The notes: generated by a model not told the origin, from the sequence alone. A stretch of DNA of 37,929 nt from Gallionella sp. (GCA_003153155.1 PLWV01000017.1:1-37929); one strand, 5' to 3'; positions 7,705-15,875 are shown, counted from the first letter of the stretch. Made by a program: numbers and translations.

Positions 7705-8434
7705 GCGAGAGGGTAAAGCCGGAGGCTTTGGGCACCCGTCAGCCTCCCCATTGCGGGGAGAGGCGATTCTTTACTGCCGCAATTTGAGCAAGACTTTCAC
7801 CATCGGCAAGCTGGATGTGCCGGTGCTCAAAGGCATCAACCTCGATGTGCAGCGCGGCGAGCGCATCGCCATCGTCGGCGCGTCGGGTTCGGGCAAGAGC
7901 ACGCTATTGCATCTGCTCGGCGGACTGGACGACGCCAGCGGCGGCAGCGTGCAAATACTCGGTCAAGATATGCAGAGCATGGACGAGACGCAGCGCGGCG
8001 AAATGCGCAATCGCTCGCTCGGCTTCGTGTATCAGTTTCATCATCTGCTGCCGGAATTCACCGCGCTGGAAAACGTCGCAATGCCGCTGTTGATACGCGG
8101 CATGAAACGCGCGGAAGCCGAACCGCGCGCCGCCGCGATGCTGGAACAAGTGGGGCTGGCACAACGCCTAGAACATCACCCCTCCGAACTATCCGGCGGC
8201 GAACGTCAGCGGGTAGCTGTGGCGCGCGCATTGGTGACAGAGCCGGCTTGCGTGCTGGCTGACGAGCCGACCGGCAACCTCGATCGCAGCAGCGCGCAAG
8301 CATTATTCGAACTGATGCAAGAACTCAATGCAAAGTTCAACACCAGCTTCATCGTGGTCACCCACGACCTGGAGTTGGCAGGGCGTATGCAACGATGTTT
8401 GCGACTGGTGGACGGGGTGTTACAACCGGTGTAA
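7697..8434 (+). CDS. lolD: Lipoprotein-releasing ABC transporter ATPase
   Basis: A 245-residue ABC ATPase: Walker [10 protein letters not shown] at 61-69, signature LSGGERQR at 165-172, Walker B with [11 protein letters not shown] at 186-196, and the H-loop histidine in VVTHD. It powers lipoprotein release by the LolC/E permease at the cytoplasmic face. The start overlaps the lolC stop by 8 bases, indicating translational coupling. Oddity: the first 24 residues (up to GEAI) precede the normal LolD start (YCRNLSKTF) and are encoded by repeat DNA, including a CCTCCCC-ATTGC-GGGGAGAGG hairpin, so the native N-terminus has been extended or replaced. Confidence 0.95.
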   Translation: MSEREGKAGGFGHPSASPLRGEAILYCRNLSKTFTIGKLDVPVLKGINLDVQRGERIAIVGASGSGKSTLLHLLGGLDDASGGSVQILGQDMQSMDETQRGEMRNRSLGFVYQFHHLLPEFTALENVAMPLLIRGMKRAEAEPRAAAMLEQVGLAQRLEHHPSELSGGERQRVAVARALVTEPACVLADEPTGNLDRSSAQALFELMQELNAKFNTSFIVVTHDLELAGRMQRCLRLVDGVLQPV

Positions 8435-8439
8435 TGAAT

Positions 8440-8524
8440 GTAGTAGGTTGTGTTGAGCATAGCGATACCCGACATTTAATCATTATCATGGATGGGTATC
8501 GCCAAGCTCCACCAATCCTACACT
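8440..8524. repeat. Long hairpin repeat bounded by GTAG...CTAC after lolD
   Basis: The left arm GTAGTAGGTTGTGTTGAGC...GCGATACCC pairs with the right arm GGGTATCGCC...GCTCCACCAATCCTAC around a central AT-rich loop. It has the layout of REP-type elements with a GTAG edge; two elements of similar layout are at 29579-29656 and 36022-36106. It begins five bases after the lolD stop and could also act as a transcript 3' end. Confidence 0.6.
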
Positions 8525-8631
8525 TGCTGGCGAGAATGACTGCTACCGACCCGTTGTAGCCAGTCGCAATTCCCAATACCGGACATTCAGCAAAGTTCAG
8601 AAAACAGAGCGATCGATCCCGATTGGACCGT

Positions 8632-8730
8632 TTACATAGCCACAAATACAAGGCCTACGAAGCCGATCACGATCAACACTGAAAGAATGTAATACTGCTT
8701 CACGCAATTCCGGCAATGTCTTTTGACCAT
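8632..8730 (-). CDS. Small CxxC membrane peptide (hypothetical)
   Basis: A 32-residue frame beginning MVKRHCRNC, then one continuous hydrophobic segment (residues about 13-31, YYILSVLIVIGFVGLVFVA) and a stop. The basic, cysteine-paired N-terminus followed by a single transmembrane helix is the layout of a real small membrane protein, with the CxxC on the cytoplasmic side by the positive-inside rule. It overlaps the end of the next upstream ORF by 31 bases. No family is recognised. Its length allows chance occurrence. Confidence 0.35.
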   Translation of the reverse strand: MVKRHCRNCVKQYYILSVLIVIGFVGLVFVAM

Positions 8731-8852
8731 GTAAGGATAAAAATAAAAATCAGACGGGTAATTGAGAATAAGAACCTAGCAACAAACGGAATAAGTACTC
8801 GCTCGGAATCGTCTTTTGACTTTCGACAGTTCTCGCAAGTGAATTCACTCAT
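8700..8852 (-). CDS. Small CxxC membrane protein (hypothetical)
   Basis: A 50-residue frame starting MSEFTCENCRKSKDDSERV with a CxxC motif at residues 6-9, then a hydrophobic stretch at about 20-41 containing FLFSITRLIFIFILTW. Its ATG overlaps the stop of the upstream 100-residue ORF by 8 bases in ATGAGTGA, and its 3' end overlaps the 32-residue ORF. Both small products share a cysteine pair before one membrane segment, which is unlikely twice by chance in a non-coding stretch. No family is recognised. Confidence 0.4.
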   Translation of the reverse strand: MSEFTCENCRKSKDDSERVLIPFVARFLFSITRLIFIFILTWSKDIAGIA

Positions 8853-9147
8853 CGCGGAACTCCTTGAGGCACTGATCACGGACTCCGGAAAGCTCTCTTG
8901 TTTGCACGCCGATCAGTACTTTCTTCCTCATCTGAATTTCGTAATGCTGAGCGTCTGGATGGTCGGCGTATTCGGGTCCCGGAACGTTAAGTACCCAAGC
9001 AAGCTTAGAACAAGGGATGTTCAGTGACATGACTTGACGCAGGAAGAACTGCGGGTGAGCCCGTATCGTTCTAGCGAGCAACGCGCCGAGGTCTTCGGCT
9101 ATACGTGAGCAGTCGAACCCACAAGCCAGAAAACGGAATGCTTGCAA
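8845..9147 (-). CDS. Hypothetical protein, first of three overlapping small ORFs
   Basis: About 100 residues from a TTG; the frame is open only about eleven codons further upstream (to a stop near 9180) and contains no ATG there, so the true start is unclear and the gene may be 5'-truncated. The sequence looks protein-like and soluble (IAEDLGALLARTIRAHPQFF, then VLNVPGPEYADHPDAQHYEIQM). No domain is recognised. It couples by an 8-base overlap to the following CxxC membrane ORF. A plus-strand frame covers the same DNA (8716-9027), and I consider the minus strand more credible because of the consecutive stop-start overlaps. Confidence 0.35.
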   Translation of the reverse strand: MQAFRFLACGFDCSRIAEDLGALLARTIRAHPQFFLRQVMSLNIPCSKLAWVLNVPGPEYADHPDAQHYEIQMRKKVLIGVQTRELSGVRDQCLKEFRDE

Positions 9148-9310
9148 ACGAGGAGGAGTCCATATACGGACGCTCAGAAGTTAGAAAAATTCTTAGTTTT
9201 TCTTGTCCGGTAAATTTATTTTAATTCCCGAAGATTATTGACTACGGCGATAAAATGGAAGCCGCTAGAAGCCAATATAAGGAATCACATTCACTGATGA
9301 CTCATCTCAC

Positions 9311-10891
9311 TTAGTCCCCAAAAGACGTACTAAAAGTTACGCCGCCGCGGATGTCGTTGGTTTTATTAACCCCAATCGAATGCCCCTCCGCCAAATGGAT
9401 ATAGGCCAATTCAGGGATGATCGCCCATGCATTCCATTTGAAACTTTGTTGAGCTCCAAAGCCCACTAATCTGCCATGAGGACCAATCAAATTACCCGTG
9501 GCATTGGTATTAGGGTTATAAGACCCGAGCGCAGTACTTGTTTCACCGGTATAAACTTTCAGCAGACGTGAGACTTCCGCATCTAACCAACCAACGGTGA
9601 GGATTCGGGCATCGCCACCAAAACTGGAACCGATCCAACGACCTCCATTGGTAAAGCCTTGCGGGTAAGCCCAATTACGATAACCACTGCCCACATACTT
9701 GGTGATATTCCAGGGGAAACTATCTGTATAGGTTTGCATATATTCAGCGAACACTCTGTGACGACCCGATGTACTCCACCAATCCAGACCTGCCAAGGTC
9801 ATGAATGAATTGGGCAGGTGGCTCTGTCCGGAGGAATCCTCCCCCATCCATTGAAAGTAGGAAGCACAATGCACGCCCTTGGGACAATTGAGTCTGACAT
9901 CGTAGCCGGCTACCCCATTACTCAGGTCTTGTTGACTGTTACCTGTAAAAGTATGCGTGTTACCCCCAGAAAAAACTGTTTTTAGAATGTCAGTAATACC
10001 GGATGGTCTACCCGTACCAGCCGTCTGAATGTCTCTGGTCAGCCCGATTTCAACCCAAGACCATGGTTTTAGGGTCATGCGAGTGCCTATGAAAAAGAAA
10101 CCATCAGGCTGATTTGCCACCACGATGGGGTCTTGAGCTTGGGCCACAAAAAATTCAAAAGTCCACGGCCCCAGCCATGAGAGCCACTTGGACTCGGAAG
10201 GTTTGACTTCGCTTCTTTGTATGCCAACGCCCATCCATGGCGGGATATTGCTGCCATTGATCAAACTCGATTCCCAGCCCGGACCCCACCAGTTTTGGTG
10301 TGCATATGCTTGAACATTGATCCCTGAAATTTCAGTAACAAGTGCCGCGTCGTCTAACTTGGCCTGGATCCGACCTTCTTTACCCCAACCCGTAAATGTG
10401 GTTTGTAGTGAATTGGGGTTTTCTTCAATACGGATGCCTATCCTGGCAGCAATCGGTAGATCGTTGAGCCCGAATTCAGTGGCAGCACTCGTTAGCTTGA
10501 TGGAACTACCCGGCGTGTAGTTTTCACCAAATCCTACTGGCGCCTCAGATCTGTTACGAAACTGTGCTTCGGCCTCACCTTGCCAGCGCAGTTTCCGAAG
10601 TTCTTTGGTAATGAATTCTTTTGATTCCACCAATGAGGGTGAGAGATCTTTGGGTAAATCTTCTAGGGCATTTTGGATGGCCAACGATGGCAAGGGCCAA
10701 TGCGTGGTGGTTATTTTTAGCCCCGCTTCATCAACCAAGCGCTGCAAATGGTGACGCGCTTGCCAAGTAGGCATGTAGGGTATAGAAGGTCCTGCATATG
10801 TCAAAGTAGAAACTGCCCCCAATAATCCCGTCAGAACAATTATTAAACATTCTTTTTTTATCGAGGTAGCTAGTTGTAAATATGAGCGCAT
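9311..10891 (-). CDS. Capsule assembly Wzi family outer-membrane protein
   Basis: A 526-residue protein with a signal peptide (hydrophobic core at about 15-30, cleavage near TYA-GP at 33). The N-terminal region resembles the Wzi helical domain, and residues 201-209 (WWGPGWESS) followed by a serine/asparagine/proline run carry the family hallmark W-GPG-W-S. The rest is beta-strand rich and ends GGVTFSTSFGD, as in outer-membrane barrels. Wzi (PF14052) anchors group 1 capsule at the cell surface in Escherichia coli; distant members also occur in genomes without classical capsule loci. No capsule genes adjoin it here. AAGGG lies seven bases before the ATG but partly inside a hairpin (10895-10909). 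Confidence 0.82.
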   Translation of the reverse strand: MRSYLQLATSIKKECLIIVLTGLLGAVSTLTYAGPSIPYMPTWQARHHLQRLVDEAGLKITTTHWPLPSLAIQNALEDLPKDLSPSLVESKEFITKELRKLRWQGEAEAQFRNRSEAPVGFGENYTPGSSIKLTSAATEFGLNDLPIAARIGIRIEENPNSLQTTFTGWGKEGRIQAKLDDAALVTEISGINVQAYAHQNWWGPGWESSLINGSNIPPWMGVGIQRSEVKPSESKWLSWLGPWTFEFFVAQAQDPIVVANQPDGFFFIGTRMTLKPWSWVEIGLTRDIQTAGTGRPSGITDILKTVFSGGNTHTFTGNSQQDLSNGVAGYDVRLNCPKGVHCASYFQWMGEDSSGQSHLPNSFMTLAGLDWWSTSGRHRVFAEYMQTYTDSFPWNITKYVGSGYRNWAYPQGFTNGGRWIGSSFGGDARILTVGWLDAEVSRLLKVYTGETSTALGSYNPNTNATGNLIGPHGRLVGFGAQQSFKWNAWAIIPELAYIHLAEGHSIGVNKTNDIRGGVTFSTSFGD

Positions 10892-10894
10892 TGA

Positions 10895-10909
10895 TTAACC
10901 CTTGGTTAA
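10895..10909 (-). promoter_or_regulatory. Hairpin overlapping the Wzi-like ribosome binding site
   Basis: TTAACC (10895-10900) and GGTTAA (10904-10909) form a perfect 6-bp stem with a 3-base loop. On the minus strand this places the Shine-Dalgarno AAGGG across the loop and stem just before the start codon at 10891. It could reduce translation or be a small transcription-factor palindrome. Confidence 0.35.
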
Positions 10910-10984
10910 GGTACGAAGTGCAACACGTTTTAAAGATTGATGGAAAACTTCATGGGGGGCAGAGGTGGCTCCGCTTGATTGGAC

Positions 10985-11195
10985 AGAATTATCCATTTCT
11001 TAAGTGGAAGCCGGATAACTTCAGCACGGAACGGTGCTTCATCATCTCGCACCAGCGGCATATACCGCCAGGCTGTTCTGGACAGCCCACCAAGGCACAG
11101 GCTTTACGCTCGGATGCACAATATCGTTCCATCAGCATCTTCGCGGCCGCCTTGCGCCTGGCAGGGCTTAGTAGTCCCCGGACGACTTCCTTGGG
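10985..11195 (-). pseudogene. IS3-family transposase OrfB remnant, frameshifted
   Basis: On the minus strand, PKEVVRGLLSPARRKAAAK then YCASERKACALVG is the N-terminal pattern of IS3-family OrfB (arginine-rich helix, SERRAC, LG). Near 11085 the frame breaks; the next frame continues with TAWRYMPLVRDDEAPFRAEVIRL, matching the usual SSQRY-P--RDDE---R--I-ELA. The DDE catalytic domain is missing, so only about 70 codons in two frames survive. It lies directly against the truncated secreted-protein ORF at 11168-11455. TGGGGGGCAG at about 10953 could be a residual IS end, but no matching partner was found. Confidence 0.65.
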
Positions 11196-11455
11196 CATAG
11201 GCCACCATCTGCTGATTGGCAAAGCCGATAAGCTAGGCGAAAGGCTTGACCATCTTGCGCAAGAACTTGGTTCTGGAGAATTTGAAGTTCGTTATCGCCA
11301 CCTGATTTAGTACCTTCATCGGTGGCTTCAATTTTATTTACACGTGCGGCTTGTTCGGACGTGGGATTGGCGAGATATTTTTCCCACTCCGTCTCCGCCC
11401 AAGCACTGGGCAGCAAGAGAAAGAGAAGTAAGCCACCGAGCAGCTTCATAAGCAT
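11168..11455 (-). pseudogene. Truncated secreted protein, 3' part replaced by IS3 remnant
   Basis: It starts with a clear signal peptide (MLMKLLGGLLLFLLLPSAWA, cleavage after residue 20), then a polar region with WEKYLANPTSEQAARVNKIEA and a helix NELQILQNQVLAQDGQAFRLAYRL. The last residues (about SADGGLCPRKSSGDY) run into DNA that belongs, in another frame, to the IS3 OrfB remnant. The natural C-terminus is therefore probably lost, with the junction around 11190-11210. No family is assigned; the N-terminal half could still be exported as a short peptide. Confidence 0.55.
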
Positions 11456-11561
11456 CTAACGAGGGTGTAGAAAAAGTATTCTCACCGGCGCATCGTGCCG
11501 TGAATCAAATTGAATAGCAACCTTAGGTGTCCGCTTTTGGCACAAATCCGCCATTAGAAAA

Positions 11562-12104
11562 TCAAACCTCCCTCCGCCGTTTTCTCGCACGCCACCTAAG
11601 CACCACGGTCACATGCCACGCCACACGGACCGCAAAATATCCGATGATTGCCAGACTCACAGCGAGCAAGGGCAACCCGATCAATAAAGGTTTGCCGAGC
11701 ATCACCATCCAGTCCCACAATTCGTGCATCAAGTTATGCCAATGCAATTCCGGAAATGATGGTTGCACCACCGCGACGCCGCTATGCGCGCCGCTCAGCC
11801 AAGCGCCGAGTTCGTAAGCCAGCACGTACAGCGGCATGATGGTGAACGGGTTGGTATACAGCGTGGTGATCAACGTCACGGGCAGGTTGACGCGGAACGA
11901 CACGGCCAGCAGGGTGGCGCCTATCATCTGTAACGGTCCCGGTATTAGACCGCAAAAAAGTCCTACCCCCACGCCACCCGCCACCGAACGGCGATTCAGA
12001 TGCCACAGATTGGGATGCTGCAACCAGTTGCCGAACGGCTTGAGCCAGCGTTGGCTTTTCACCGTTTCGTGACTCGGCAAAAACTTATGGAGGAAATTAC
12101 GCAT
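11562..12104 (-). CDS. DUF2062 domain membrane protein
   Basis: A 180-residue inner-membrane protein. After a basic N-terminus come the DUF2062 blocks NRRSVAGGVGVGLFCGLIPGPLQM (about 37-60) and LITTLYTNPFTIMPLYVLAYELG (about 78-100), with two or three membrane segments and a further one at about 135-165, ending in an arginine-rich tail. Function is unknown; the family is often adjacent to comEC in betaproteobacteria, as here. The gene is divergent from comEC with only 17 bases between start codons, so each promoter must overlap the other gene's leader or coding region. Confidence 0.88.
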   Translation of the reverse strand: MRNFLHKFLPSHETVKSQRWLKPFGNWLQHPNLWHLNRRSVAGGVGVGLFCGLIPGPLQMIGATLLAVSFRVNLPVTLITTLYTNPFTIMPLYVLAYELGAWLSGAHSGVAVVQPSFPELHWHNLMHELWDWMVMLGKPLLIGLPLLAVSLAIIGYFAVRVAWHVTVVLRWRARKRRREV

Positions 12105-12121
12105 GACCCGATTCTATCCGT

Positions 12122-14545
12122 ATGCGCTACTCTATGCGCATGGTTCTCTTCACCCTCTGCTTCAGCTTCGGTGTGTGGCTACTGCAACAACAGGCCGCAC
12201 TACCGGATTTTGCCTGGGCATGGCTGCTGCCCGGCTTTCCGCTCACGCTGCTGATTCCAACCAAGCCGCTTGGCCTGCGCCTTGCACGCACAGTGTTAAT
12301 CGCCGCCTTTGCCTGCGGACTTGGTTTCTATCTCGCCGCATGGCAAGCCGGGCAACGGCTCGCCATTACGCTGCCGGATGAGTGGCAAAGTCGCGACATC
12401 GAAGTGATCGGCGTGGTCGCCGAGTTGCCGCGCAACGGCCAACAGGGTTTGCGTTTCGGCTTCGATGTGGAAAAAATTCTCACTCCACAAGCCAGTGTGC
12501 CGCCGCACATTTACCTCAGCACCTACTATGAGAAGCCAGCCACTCCGCTTGCGCTGCACGCTGGAGAACGCTGGCGACTCACGTTGCGCCTCAAACAACC
12601 GCATGGCAGCAGCAACCCGCACGGCTCCGACTTTGAAGTGTGGGCGCTGGAGAACAATGTGCGCGCAGTGGGTTATCTGAACAACAAGGCGGATAATGTG
12701 CGCCTGGCTGCACTGGCCGATGGTTTCAACTACCGCATCGAAACCTGGCGTGAAACAGTGCGAGACAAGTTTAACGCCACACTCGGCAGCGCGCCTTATG
12801 CCGGCGTACTGAGTGCACTGACCATCGGCGATCAGAGCAGTATTTCGCAAGCACAATGGCAGGTGTTCACGCGCACCGGCGTGAATCACCTGATGAGCAT
12901 TTCCGGGCTGCATATCACCATGCTCGCCAGCTTGGGCTTCGCCCTCACCTATTGGCTATGGCGGCGCAGCACACGTCTTACCCTGTTCCTGCCGGCGCGC
13001 AAAGCCGCCGCGTTGATCGCGTTGCTGGTGGCATTCGGCTATGCGCTGCTGTCCGGTTTCGCCGTACCGGCGCAACGCACCGTGTATATGGTCGCCGCAG
13101 TCGCCGCAGCACTGTGGCTGAACCGCAATTTTTCGCTCGGGCAGATACTCAGCATCGCGCTGCTCGGCGTGCTGATTCCCGACCCATGGGCAGTCCTGTC
13201 GCCCGGCTTCTGGCTGTCGTTCGGCGCAGTGGCACTCATCCTGTACGTCACGGCAAATCGTCTGAAACCCGAACACTGGCTGGTGGAATACGGCAAGGTG
13301 CAATGGGCAATGACCATCGGCCTGATTCCCATGCTGCTCGCGCTGTTCCAGCAGGTCTCGCTGGTCTCGCCCATCGCCAATGCTTTCGCGATTCCGCTGG
13401 TAAGTTTGGTCGTCGTGCCGCTCGCCTTGCTCGGCGCGGTGCTGCCGCTGGACGCGCCGCTGTGGTTGGCGCACAGCGTGATGGGCTGGACGATGGTATT
13501 GCTGGAATGGCTGAACAGCCTGCCACAAGCGGTCTGGACGCAGCACGCGCCGCCCCCATGGAGCATCGTGGCCGGCATGTTGGGTGTGTTGTGGATACTG
13601 CTGCCGCGCGGCTTTCCGGCGCGCTGGCTGGGTTTCCTGTTGCTGCTGCCGATGTTCCTCAACGCCCCGGAATCGCCCGCGCAAGGCTCAGTTCGTCTGA
13701 TCATTTTCGATGTCGGGCAAGGCTTGGCGGTCGCCGCGCAAACCCAACATCACGCGCTGCTATACGACACCGGCCCGGATTTCAGCGATGGCGCGGACAG
13801 CGGCAATCGCATATTGATTCCATCGTTGCGCGCGATGGGCATCAGCAAACTGGACGGACTGATACTCACTCACGATGACACCGACCACACTGGCGGCGCA
13901 GCCTCGGTGATGCAAGCCATGCCCATCGGCTGGCTCTCATCCTCACTGCCCGATGGGCATCCGCTGATAAAACAACTAGCCATTCGACAAAGCCAGCAAA
14001 CAACGCTGGCTAAGTCGCTGGTTATGTTGCAGCCGGCGGCAGATAAACGGCGCTGCACAGACGGACAATCATGGCAATGGGACGGTGTGCAGTTCGAGAT
14101 ACTGCATCCCGATTCAGCCAGCTACGCCGCAGAAAAAATCCGCAAAAACAACCGGGGCTGCGTGTTGCGCATCAGCATCGGCAATCGACATATTTTACTG
14201 GCTGCGGATATTGAAAAAGAATCCGAACAGCAGCTGCTCAAGGAACACACGGACAAACTGCCCGCAACCTTATTGGTCGTACCACACCACGGCAGCAAGA
14301 CCTCATCCACGGACGAATTCATTGCCGCCGTGCGGCCCGGCTATGCCGTGTTCACCGTGGGCTATCTCAACCGCTTCGGCCATCCGAAACAAGAAGTCGT
14401 GCAACGCTACGCCGACAGCGGCAGCACGCTGCTGCGCTCGGATATGGACGGCGCGATTCTGGTCGAGATGAACGCACAGGGCTTGCAGGTGGAACGCTAT
14501 CGCAAGACGCATAGACGCTATTGGACGCACATACCACCACCTTGA
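12122..14545 (+). CDS. comEC: DNA internalization protein ComEC/Rec2
   Basis: An 807-residue inner-membrane protein for uptake of single-stranded DNA during transformation. Order: DUF4131 region with membrane helices (about 1-200), the competence domain with GLHITMLASLG (about 258-268) and many helices to about 510, then a metallo-beta-lactamase domain from about residue 525 (FDVGQGLAVAAQ, YDTG, LTHDDTDHTGG near 580-590, VVPHHGSKTSS near 720). The HxDxDH-type metal site reads HDDTDH. Length is typical. Oddity: residues about 615-635 (LIKQLAIRQSQQTTLAKSLV) are translated from an R1 palindromic repeat inserted in frame in the beta-lactamase domain, between SLPDGHP and the Q-W-WDGVQFEILHP strand, probably in a surface loop. 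Confidence 0.95.
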   Translation: MRYSMRMVLFTLCFSFGVWLLQQQAALPDFAWAWLLPGFPLTLLIPTKPLGLRLARTVLIAAFACGLGFYLAAWQAGQRLAITLPDEWQSRDIEVIGVVAELPRNGQQGLRFGFDVEKILTPQASVPPHIYLSTYYEKPATPLALHAGERWRLTLRLKQPHGSSNPHGSDFEVWALENNVRAVGYLNNKADNVRLAALADGFNYRIETWRETVRDKFNATLGSAPYAGVLSALTIGDQSSISQAQWQVFTRTGVNHLMSISGLHITMLASLGFALTYWLWRRSTRLTLFLPARKAAALIALLVAFGYALLSGFAVPAQRTVYMVAAVAAALWLNRNFSLGQILSIALLGVLIPDPWAVLSPGFWLSFGAVALILYVTANRLKPEHWLVEYGKVQWAMTIGLIPMLLALFQQVSLVSPIANAFAIPLVSLVVVPLALLGAVLPLDAPLWLAHSVMGWTMVLLEWLNSLPQAVWTQHAPPPWSIVAGMLGVLWILLPRGFPARWLGFLLLLPMFLNAPESPAQGSVRLIIFDVGQGLAVAAQTQHHALLYDTGPDFSDGADSGNRILIPSLRAMGISKLDGLILTHDDTDHTGGAASVMQAMPIGWLSSSLPDGHPLIKQLAIRQSQQTTLAKSLVMLQPAADKRRCTDGQSWQWDGVQFEILHPDSASYAAEKIRKNNRGCVLRISIGNRHILLAADIEKESEQQLLKEHTDKLPATLLVVPHHGSKTSSTDEFIAAVRPGYAVFTVGYLNRFGHPKQEVVQRYADSGSTLLRSDMDGAILVEMNAQGLQVERYRKTHRRYWTHIPPP
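13965..14025 (+). repeat. R1 palindromic repeat in frame within comEC
   Basis: CTGATAAAACAACTAGCC...CAGC-AAACAA-CGCTGG...CTAAGTCGCTGGTTAT matches the R1 consensus from end to end, with a compact inner hairpin GCCAGC...GCTGGC. It is in frame, has no stop on the coding strand and adds about 20 residues to ComEC. The copies at 5030 and 26519 are its closest relatives at the 5' edge. Confidence 0.8.
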
Positions 14546-14684
14546 TGCAACAACGACTTGAGAAAATTTTCGTGTCGCTTTTTTCTATTGACCGCCAAAG
14601 ATATAACTGGAAAACTGCGCACCACTTTTGCTGTTATAAGCCTATCCTGGCTTGACCCCCACTAGTTCCGCGACAGTCAAGTTC

Positions 14685-15341
14685 ATGCCACCTGTTCTCT
14701 ACTCCTTCCGGCGTTGCCCTTATGCGATGCGCGCGCGCCTTGCGCTTTACACAAGCGGCGTGACGGTCGAGTTGCGCGAGGTGGCATTACGCGACAAGCC
14801 AGCAAGCATGCTGGCAGCCTCTCCCAAAGGCAGTGTGCCGGTGCTGGTGTTGCCGGATGGATGCGTGATCGATGAAAGCTGGGAAATCATGCAATGGGCG
14901 CTGCGCCAGCACGATCCCGACGGTTGGCTGGGGAAAAACGATGGTTACGTCGATGCAGCAATCCCGCTGATCATCGAAAACGACACCGCATTCAAGAATC
15001 ATCTGGATCGCTACAAATACGCTGATCGCTACCCGGAACACCCGCAAATCTATTACCGCTCCGCAGCCGAAATATTTTTACAGCAGTTGGAAAACCGATT
15101 ACGTGCGACACATTTTTTGCTGGGTGATGCCATGTCCATTGCCGATGTTGCTATCTTCGCGTTTATCCGGCAGTTCGCGGAGGTGGATAAAGACTGGTTT
15201 GCGCAAGCGCCCTATTCGTCGCTGCAACGCTGGCTGGAAATTTTTTTGGGTTCGGAACGTTTTGCTGCTGTAATGAAAAAATGCCCCGTTTGGCATCCGG
15301 GTGATCCACCCGTTATCATGACGAACAAAGGGAACCTCTAA
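14685..15341 (+). CDS. Glutathione S-transferase family protein
   Basis: About 218 residues with a thioredoxin-like N-terminal domain (VLYSFRRCPYAMRARLAL, residues 4-21; PKGSVPVLVLPDG, then IDESWEIMQW giving the glutathione-binding ES pair) and an all-helical C-terminal domain (HFLLGDAMSIADVAIFAFIRQFA). The CPYAMR motif places it near the GrxB/SspA-like or omega-type members with a cysteine in the active site. The frame opens 11 codons earlier at a TTG, but the ATG here fits the family start. The last codons GNL and the stop lie within the left terminal repeat of the R2 element, so the native C-terminus was altered slightly. Confidence 0.88.
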   Translation: MPPVLYSFRRCPYAMRARLALYTSGVTVELREVALRDKPASMLAASPKGSVPVLVLPDGCVIDESWEIMQWALRQHDPDGWLGKNDGYVDAAIPLIIENDTAFKNHLDRYKYADRYPEHPQIYYRSAAEIFLQQLENRLRATHFLLGDAMSIADVAIFAFIRQFAEVDKDWFAQAPYSSLQRWLEIFLGSERFAAVMKKCPVWHPGDPPVIMTNKGNL

Positions 15342-15585
15342 AATTCAGAATTTCGGGATGAAGCGAAAGGAGCCGCGCAGCGAATGACGAGGCATATCAG
15401 ATTGATAGACGTACCCGCAAGGGGTAGGCCGTACGGTTCCCGTAGCTGAAGCTACGACCGCTGCGCACAGGAATGAGCGAGCACGCGACGCCGCGAGCGA
15501 GAGGGTCGCTACGCAGTAGCGGGGTACCCGTCGGCCTACTCCTTGCGGGTGGATTCGCCCGAAAAATGAATTTTTAGAGGCTCCC
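15330..15585 (+). mobile_element. R2 MITE-like element, copy 1, carrying nested R3 arms
   Basis: The ends are inverted repeats: GGGAACCTCTAAAATTCAG at the left and the complement of TGAATTTTTAGAGGCTCCC at the right, each continuing into TTTCGGG/CGCCCGAAA. The body has GATGAAGCG-AAGGAGCCGCGCAGCG and GAGCGAGCACGCGACGCCG, shared with copies at 26514-26704 and 35829-35971. This copy is longer because it holds an R3 unit (15412-15470, palindromic core CGTAGCTGAAGCTACG) and a matching opposite arm (15526-15550). It has no transposase ORF, so it would depend on one encoded elsewhere. It fills the gap between the GST gene and the next ORF. Confidence 0.72.
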
Positions 15586-15620
15586 TAAAGAAAAAATTTC
15601 GTGACGATTGCTCTCCCACC

Positions 15621-15875
15621 ATGCTGAACTTAATCATCTCCACCATTGTGTTCTTCGTTGCCGCCTGGTTTACCAACCGTTATCTGGATGAACAGGAAAT
15701 TCCCAAGGGCATGACGCGTGGCGTGTTGGTGTTGGTGCTCGCCTCTCTGGTGTCATGGGGTGCGGGGGAGATGGTGGACTGGGCACAGGTCAAAATCGAG
15801 GGTCCGCAAGCGGCAGCGCAAACCTCGGGCGGTTTATCCCAGCTTTTGAAGGCAGTCGGTCAACCGCAACCCTGA
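15621..15875 (+). CDS. Small two-helix membrane protein (hypothetical)
   Basis: 84 residues: a membrane segment at about 2-18 (LNLIISTIVFFVAAWFT), a short charged turn (NRYLDEQEIPKGMTR), a second segment at about 34-50 (GVLVLVLASLVSWGAGE), then a polar tail ending SQLLKAVGQPQP. No family recognised. It is preceded by the R2 element, so its promoter is unclear, and it ends 76 bp before the exported-protein gene. Confidence 0.6.
   Translation: MLNLIISTIVFFVAAWFTNRYLDEQEIPKGMTRGVLVLVLASLVSWGAGEMVDWAQVKIEGPQAAAQTSGGLSQLLKAVGQPQP

Noticed and set aside
8716..9027. A plus-strand ORF of 103 codons beginning MSFDHVRIK
   Set aside because: It has no recognisable pattern and overlaps the minus-strand chain of coupled small ORFs, which is more convincing. 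It cannot be excluded without conservation data.
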